From assembly GCF_910592395.1 (NCBI RefSeq), contig NC_088319.1, forward strand, positions 16,554,001-16,618,000: 64,000 nt of DNA, read 5' to 3'. This document shows positions 13,201 through 22,200 of this stretch, piece after piece. Position 1 is the first letter of the stretch, and every line of letters starts with the position of its first letter. The notes beneath the pieces were generated by a model. That model worked only from the letters and a program-made list of their open reading frames with translations. It was not told the origin of the DNA and searched no databases. The stretch comes from Lineus longissimus. Taxonomy: Eukaryota; Nemertea; Pilidiophora; Heteronemertea; Lineidae. Made by a program: the position numbers and the translations under genes.

Positions 13201-16200
13201 ACCGATCGCCGTTATCCAAAAACTCGTGACAACATCCTGCCGTTCACGAATGTCGGCAAGAACAAGACGGTCACCATCTTTGATTTGGAGTTGATCCCTC
13301 GTACTGCGTTGTACTACGTCACGATCAAGGCGCACAGCGCATCTTTGGCTGAAGTTATAGTCACCTCGAATGGTTTTTACGCCGGTTTCAATAACGGCGT
13401 GGAACGCGGTGAGATTGATCTTCAGGATTTCTGGCAGTATGACGATTATGTTAAGATGCAGTGGAGCGGGTTCAAGTCGGAGGTGGAAATTCTCTTCTAC
13501 AACGTCGGCATTTCCAACTCGACTGATCCTAGTGGTTATGCGTGCAAGCACTTGGTAAGGTTTCAGGGGTCATTGTTGGCTTCCATGTTTTTGTACAAAT
13601 TAGAAGAACTGAAAATCACCTGTTCGATAACATCTGTTGTCCGAGAGTTGTTGTTTGTGTTTCAGACATTCAAAGAGATGACATCTGCCAAGCTTGCTGG
13701 TGTGTTCCCATTCATCTGAGTAACGTTGACAGTAAACAGCTTGCAGAAGTCTTCAACTTAACCATACTATGCAGACGTCATTGTAATTGTTATTGGTCAT
13801 GTTTCAGACGTCCAAAGCTATAACGTCTGCCGAGCTCGCTGGCCTCTTCCCAGTTCTCTACCTGAGCAACGTCGGCAAGAACCAGCTGGCAGAGGTCTTC
13901 AACTTGACCATGGAGCACACCCAGACTTACTATGCCTACGTCATCGCCACAGACGGGACGGGCGAGTGCAATATGACGATGAAGGACTTCACTGTTGATG
14001 TGACAGATCCTGTAGAGGGTGCTATCAAGACTGGACCCTATTGGGACATGGTATGTGGGTTGTTTAGTTTATAGGAATCACCTGTGAGTTGCTTTTTCTT
14101 AGCACATTACAAGTTTATGGATACATGACATGAGCAGAGGTGTAAACATCTTAAGTGTTATTCTTTCAATAGCTAGTGCCCAACCTATCACACTGAATAG
14201 TCTTAAAACTTTCCATTTTCAGGCCATCACCTATGCAAGGTCGCCACTCGACTTATCATTCGACTGGGAGGGTTACAGTGATGCTGATTCTGACCTGAGG
14301 GAATTCCAGGTGGCGCTGATGTACTCACCGACGTGTGAGATCGAAGACGAGGCCAACAGCACCACCCTAATTGACTGGATCACCATCCCTGCTAACTTTA
14401 CCACATACAAATTTGTGGAGTTGGACCTGCAGGTCAGCCTTATTTTGTTGATTTCGTATCTCTTGAGTATGAGAAGGAAAGCCTAAGGAAAGCGAAAGCT
14501 TTAACGCTAATCATGAAAATATGGCCAGTTGCTTATGGTCTGATTAGTGAACATCAGATGTTTTGTAATTTCAATTTCTGCCATCTTTCAGCCTTCTACC
14601 CCGTACTACGTCCACTTGCGTACGATCAACAATGCGGACAGAATGATTCTGACAGTGTCCAACCCGATCTTGTTAGATAACTCGGTACCGACGGCAGGTG
14701 ACGTCATCATAGGGAAGAACTTCCTCTCTTCTCTTGTGTGGAATGGCGCAGAAGATGAAGTCTCTGGTGAGGAAGTTAACCCTTTCAAGCTGATTTTCAG
14801 GGACGGATCCAGAAGCCAGAAAAAGAGGGGGCACGTGCAGCATTTCTGATTTGTTCCAACATTTCATGGTCAAATTCAAAGATTTTCATGAATTAAGGGG
14901 GCTTGTGTCTGGCAGGGCAGCCGTGCCAGTGCCAGAGAGTCATTAATTCACTCACTGATCTAATCTGAGTTTCATAGTGCGTTTATGGATAATGTCCATT
15001 TCTTCCAGTAAACTTCCTGCATCTGCAGTCACCGAACGGGCCAGCCTGCCCAGACCAAGCTGCACCTCTCTACGACGAGGACTGGTATGCAATCGAGACG
15101 TCCGGCCTTCTCAATCCTCCCGGCGAACCGTGGAAGATCGAGTACAGGTCGGCAGAGGTCACCAAGGACGAGGTCGACAATGACACGATTATTATAACGA
15201 TGGTGCAGGACACGAAGCAACCGCTGATGTATTCTGGGGCCTATAGCCGCAATGCTGATATGGTGAATGGTGCACAGTACCAGGTAGGCTTCACATTCCT
15301 AGAGTCCCCTTTATACTGATTTACAAGTGCTTCCCCTTTATTCTTCCTTCTGCCTTTGCTCTGCACTTGGGGGGGGGGGGGTATTCCAACTCCATAGTGG
15401 AATGAGCGTTTTACATGCTACTGTGGTTAGCCCCGACACCAATTGGGTTCATTGGCCTCGTGAATCCATCAGCCAGGTCATTCATAAGCTCAGTTAAGGT
15501 TCATTGCCCTTGAAAGGGGTAACGGCAGACGGGGCAACTCAAACATGTTTAGGAGGAGGCTTAGATCAATGTTTTTATCCTTTTAGATTGACATCAAGGC
15601 AGCTGCAGGCGACCATGTCGCTACTAGTATCGTCTTCTGGGATGGGCCAGATGGTGTTCTCGGTGATGTCAACTACAGGGAGCCAAAGGACTGGACTGGT
15701 GGTAACTGCGAGTGTTGTGATGAAGACCCTGTGCCTGTTGTAAGTTAGTCATTAACACCTTGAAGATGATTGTCAGTGACGTAATGGCGTATGACATCGG
15801 GGAAGAAGTTGGGTGGGAGGTGTCAGGCTAATTCCATTACATCATGCCAAGGAGAGCCCTCATCAAAATTAGCTTGCTTAAGGTCCAATCTCTGTGACAA
15901 ACGAACATGGCGCCAGCTTGAAAACTACAGAACTCCATTGTTCTCATGTTAGTTATGTTCCAAACTGGAAATACTGTCCCTTCTTTAAAATTTTCCTCCA
16001 CTTTTGCTACCGGAGGAGCTAGTGACTTTCACCAGCAGAGTAGTTTTTTGGGTGCCCAATGTCCTACTACACTATCCTAATACAGTTGCTAACTTCATCA
16101 ATAATCATGATGATAATGTTTTCAGACATGCCCCTGTGACTGCTCGTCATTCCTTGAAGACCGACGTTTCATGCTCGAGATGCAGCGTCTCAATCAAACG

Positions 16201-19200
16201 ACAGTTGAACCCATCACAAACATGACCACGGCGACGGAGGAACTAACCACACCAGCGGGAACGTCCGCCCCAGTGCCTTGGGTCATCGTCGAAGATAAGA
16301 AACCGGGTCAGGTGGTTTATGATGCGTGGGAGCAACAACCTGCATACACGTCCTGCGGCATGAGTCTGCATTCAACAGGCAAGTATCACAGACATTGATT
16401 TTGCTGGTTGGGGATTTGGTTCTCTGCCTTGCCTCATCTGCGTTTTCCCTTTAGCTCACCTCTGGGGAGATGTCAACCAATTTCCATGTGACATGTACAC
16501 TCTTCAATAACCCTGAAATTCAGTCAACTTTATAACCAAAATGCTATCCTTAGATGGTACCGGTGTAACATCTGTGGTTGTTTCCCATGTGTCAGTGTTT
16601 CCAAACAATAGGCAGCTAGAGAGACCACGACTTTTCAATAGGGGGGATACACAGAAAAACTTGTCAATCTATTTTTGAGCGTTCCCAAACAATGAGGGGA
16701 AACACTCAAAAACAGAAACACTCAAAAACATTACACCGGTAATTTTCTTTTGTGCCATTGAGCCGAGAAGAATAATATTATTCAATGGAATCAAAACTGG
16801 TGAAACTAGCCAGAAACTGTTCTCCCCATATCCACTGCAAATGACATGCAGTACATTACCCGAGGTGAACACACAGTCCGTGTGCCATTTTCTCGTGAAG
16901 TAGACCAGACGTCATCTTTGATCTTTTCATAGCAATAGCACCTACAGAATTGTCCTTCAAAGCCTGTAAACTGATGTGCCTTCTCTGTTTCATCTAGGTG
17001 GTAAGCACTACGCCGTGGGTTGGTGTAGATCAGCCAACGACACTCGAGATGTCCTAACATCCAAGAGTGACCTACAATTTGACCCCAAGGAGTGGCACAC
17101 CTACAAAGTCGACTTTGTTGTCGACCATAATGACCCAAGCAGGGTAAGAAACGTGAAAAATCGAGGAAGTATTTGCTTCAAAATCTTTGTTTGCCTTGGA
17201 TGATGTGTATTTGTCACATTTATGGTCTCATAGAGGTTATTATATGGAGTCTTTTGCTGACCGAGGGCTGCGTTGATAATACAACTGATTTTCATCAAAA
17301 TATATGGGATGGGACACAGATATCGTAGTCTCTCAAAATTTGGGCATTCTCAAAACCTATTGACATGAGCACGTATTGTGAAGCTCTGGATGCGTATTCT
17401 AATGGTACCATTTGTTTACATGGTTAATACCATGCTGTTGGCGTACCAGTAAATTTTACACTTTGGAAACACGTTGGTATTCTGGTTTCTCCTTTCTTTA
17501 GCCTCACTGGTGCTTCAATGTCTATACTGATGAATTCAACATCGTAGAGGTCTGCGGTATCGACGAGATGTCGACAGATACGAAGATGATTCTTCACGTC
17601 TGGAACGCCAACAACCACATTCCCGCCATGGCCGACGCTTTCTCAGCATTCAGTACGGAAGCACGGTTTAAGGGCGTCCGGTTCCCGCCATCGAGTGCGT
17701 TAGAGTGCCGCTACGGAACACCATTCAGGGGCGGTACGACAGCCATCATGCGATACGAAGCTGCTATCGGAACATCAGCTGGTCTGACCGACATAATGCC
17801 ATTTTCCGAGGTGTGTAATCTTTCCATCCTAGTCGAGTTCACCTTCTTCATCCTAGTTTGCCTAGGTATTGGATCTGTCCTGCTCGAGTCTGAGTACCAT
17901 GATTTTATCATTTCTAGGCCGTTGTCCCCTGTGTGCCTTGCAACAACCCATGTGACCGTTTCTTCTGCAACGAGACATGCGTCAGTACGGCTACCGAGAA
18001 CATCGTGTTCACCATCTCCAACATCTCAATGCCGATGATCAGAAATGAGATGAATGCGACTGGTTTTGTCACCGCTTACAACAAGTCTCTGCCCTACTTT
18101 GTTTCTCGTAAGTATCTCTGCTTTGCTTTCCCTTTAGATGGAGGCCTGTGACGGACATCTCTTCGTTCAGAACGAGGTGTCACTGCCACATCAGTGAGTT
18201 TCTTGACCACACTGTCCCTCAATCCTTCAGTTTGTTATTGCTCTCATCCATCTCTGACCTTGACCTATCCATCTCTGACCTTGACCTTCCAGTGAAAGCA
18301 GTCCTCGGCTCTGGTCAAAGCATCAGTGCGACATCGATGGCTTTCTATATTGACTTGACGCCACCCACCATTGAGATCAACCCGATGTATGTCGACGTGT
18401 CACTGGATGATTTCACCCCCGTGCAGTACCAGGCATCAAACGATACCATTAAGGCCGTCTGGAAGTGTGATGACACAGAGAGTATGATTATGGTGAGTTA
18501 GTTAGCCAAAACATGAATGTGATTTGCCGAGTTGTGTTTAATTAGTTTGATCCCTTGGGTCTTGCTTCCAAAGTTGTCAGTTTTCGTATTGATGATTTCA
18601 ACTTGATGATTTCCAGGAATACGAATGGGCCATTGGTACACAGCCAAATACGACCAACCTCCAAAACTTTACATCGACTAGCTGGAACCCGTCTGGCATC
18701 AATGACCAGCTGGCTGGATATATTGAGCATAATACAACATATTACGTCACGGTCAAGTGCAAGAATAATGCACGGCTAGAGACATTTATTGTGGATCATA
18801 TTGGTGTCGTGGCCATATTGGAGCTACCAAACGTCGATGATGTGAACAACACCATCCCTGGTGCTGAGGCATTCGACCATGCCGTCTTTCCAGAGAGTGC
18901 AATGCAGGCCAAGGACCCGAACAAGGCCGGTGTTTCATGGACGAAAGCGTCTGATCCTACCATCAACAGATACGGTAAGTCCAAAAGAGTTATGGCAAAA
19001 TGCAAACTAGCAACAGAAAAGTCCAAAAAAGGTATCGCAAAGTCCATAAATCAAACAAAAAAGTCCAAAAGAGTATCAACATAGTCCAAAATAGCTACAG
19101 AGAAGCACTTGTTGTTGCACCTAATGCTACTTAGAATTTAGATTGCCATTGTATGTTTTCAGAATACTGCCTTGGTACCTCCAATGAGACTCTAGACGAT

Positions 19201-22200
19201 GTCTTCCCATGTACCTGGGTCGGCTACAATTCCTCTGGTGTGGTGGAGATAAAAAGTGGCGCCCTCTATCTTGATGGAGTGGCGATCGCGAACCTGTCAT
19301 CATACGTCGTTCCAAACTCTGATACAAATCTGACAGCAGTCGCTGCGTCTGGCGAGTCTGGCTTTGCGATGGAGCCGGGACGAACCTTATTCACTACGAT
19401 GCGCATTTGTAACGAGGCTGAGGTCTGCATCTATAAGTTTGTCAGTACGGTGACCGTGACTGATGATGGCGCCCAGTTGGAGACGTCGACTTCTGGTGAG
19501 GCCATCACGGCATCTCTATCATCTTCCAAGAAGAGGAAGAAACGGTCATCATCGAGGTCTGTTTCGATAACAACACCCTCAGGTATGTCAGAGTTGGACC
19601 GTTGAGGATTGGGGTCTATTTTCTGAAAAACATGGTCTACCCAAGAACCAATTTCAATTACATGACGTCTCTGGTCCTTTTTTACACCATCCTGACGCAG
19701 AAGGTCTTGGATATAAGTGGAACTTGGATATAAGTAAAACAACCCACAGTGACCTGGAAAGTTCAATGCTTGGGAAGAGTAAGCCGTTTGTTATAGTTCT
19801 CACTTCGTTCCTTTTTCAGGAATGGCGCCCGGACAGTCGATCATCCTCGGCGCCCTCAGTGATGCAGATCTTGCTGGGAACTTCTCGTCCGGTGGCTCAG
19901 TTGACTTCTCACCGTTTGTTGTCAACCCCAATGATACCACGGATATGACAGCACGGTTGCTTCAGGATCGGTAAGCTAGCTTCATCATCATTTGGGTTGA
20001 CTTCAAAGGCATGGAGGGAAATGAATAATTGACCCAAAGATATTACTGTTAAAGGAAACATTTTCGATATAATAATTAACTTACTGTTGGAAAATGCCTA
20101 TCAAGGTCTTTGCAATGATGTCAAAAGGTTTTAACAAATAGTCATGCTCAGCAGTTCTTTCTGTTTTATAGAATATTGTTGGTCATACAAGTCCAGAGAG
20201 ATCATTAATTTCTCTTCCTGTTTTACAGAATCACGTCGATGCCATCTGACAGTTTCTACTTGGCCCCCCTGGCCCACACGGCACTCCCAGACGTCATGGA
20301 AGTGACGGTGTCTTACGAGTCTAGTGAAATCAGTACCTTAATCATGCCCATGTTGATCCATTGGGACCCAGGTAAGACCTTGTCTTATTAATTGACTTGG
20401 GATCCGTAACACATGAAACTGTCCGTTGAGTTTTCCACTGAGACAGAAGTTATGTAGATGTAGGACTCCAGTGTCAGTTGTCATGTTTCACTAACTTGTC
20501 ATGAGTTAACTAACTTACTTATTCGTGTCACATTACGTTACGTTAAATTATACTACATTACATGTCATGAAGTGTATTTATTGTCTTGCAGACTCGAACG
20601 CGTGGATGGTATCGAATGAGACATGCAGTAGCAGTGTATCTGACCGACACGTACTAGATGCAGCGAACTTACAATTCACCACCAAGGTTTGTACTCTTGT
20701 AGTCAGTCAATGGGAAGATATGGTTAAAGGGGTGATCAGGACCAAAAGCGTTACCATGAGAAACTTGGATCAATCAACACTTTGATGCCATATTATCAAA
20801 GGCAAGACATCATATTGTGATGTTGCCACACATTTCCCCAAGATTTCAAAATAAATCAGCATAACCGGAGCTATAATGTAAACAATGTTCTTTGTGAGCA
20901 AAATGTTGCTGATGATAAAGTTCGTCTTCCTTTTCTCAGCTCTGCCGCACCAGAACCAGCAACTCGACGGTGTCTGCCGCATCCCGTCGTAGGAGGCGCA
21001 GGCGTAGGAGAAGGTCGGTGACTGCAGAGGAGTACTTCGCTGAGGAGACGCAGTTTGTTGTTGCTACGGTCTTACGCGAGGTACCGAACCAATACCCGAA
21101 TATTACGTCAATGTCGAATATCAACATGAATGAGGATGCAGGTTAGTACCAGTATGTCAAAGGATGACGTATTCGAATTTTTTGGAACGTGAGTTTCAAA
21201 TGTAAATAAAACTAATTTCCCGACAATTTCGTAATATGACATTAAGCCAAATGAACAGTTGTAGGCCTGACCCCCTCTTAGCAATCAGAGCCTTTCGATG
21301 TCTGATACATCCATTATTGTTCCCAGTAGCTGAAAGAATCTTTTCAACAACCTGGTACATCTAAAGAATAAACCTACTTCATCCAATCATTCCTGAAGTT
21401 AATCAGTTTCTGATTTGTTTTCCCCCAGGAACACTCTCATACCAACTTTCTGCTGAGGACGCAGATGGTGACACCCTGGTCTGGGGCCTGGACAGCTCCC
21501 AGGCGTGGACGTCCACCGGATCAGCCAACCTTACCAGCAGTGGTCTCTTCTCGTACCGCCCCTGCCTCGATTGCTATGGCTTCGATACGATTGCCATCCA
21601 GGTGTACGAGGACCGGACTGATGATGTCACTGCACTCTACACGTACGGTAACATCACGATCGAGGTCTTGTCAACGAAAGACAACCCAGAGATGTTTCTG
21701 GCTCATTATGGCTATGATTTGTTCCCAACGTTGGCAAGTTACAAGGAGATCACGGTAAGTCATTCAGGTTTTCATCAGAAAACACCTTGCTTCTTCTGTT
21801 ATGGATAAGATAGGAGGCTTCCCTGACCTATATAGCCATTTATGTTGAATCAAGACATGCTTAGAATCCAGTGGTTCTGCAAAGACGAGACGAGATTGCC
21901 ACACAATTGGAATTTCAGTGTCATCATTTCAATCCCGACTACAAATTTGTTTTCTCCCATTTCAGATCGTAGTCGAACAAAATACTCCAGAGAACGTTGC
22001 CTACAGTCCCTGGATTGGACTGGTTGGTGCGTATGATATTGACGCCAATGACACGCTCACCGTCAATATTCTCCCTCCTTCACATGGCTCCGTCCTGCTG
22101 ACTGCCACGACGACTAGCACACCAAGTCTACCGCAGGCCTGTAACGGTAATGAAATCGTAAGTATGAGTAATTATTGCTTGGGTGGGTCGATCAATGATC

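Noticed and set aside
18975-19084. Lys/Ser-rich extension after exon 39
   Set aside because: A strong GTAAGT donor at 18975 and the clean acceptor at 19163 in matching phase show it is intronic repeat.
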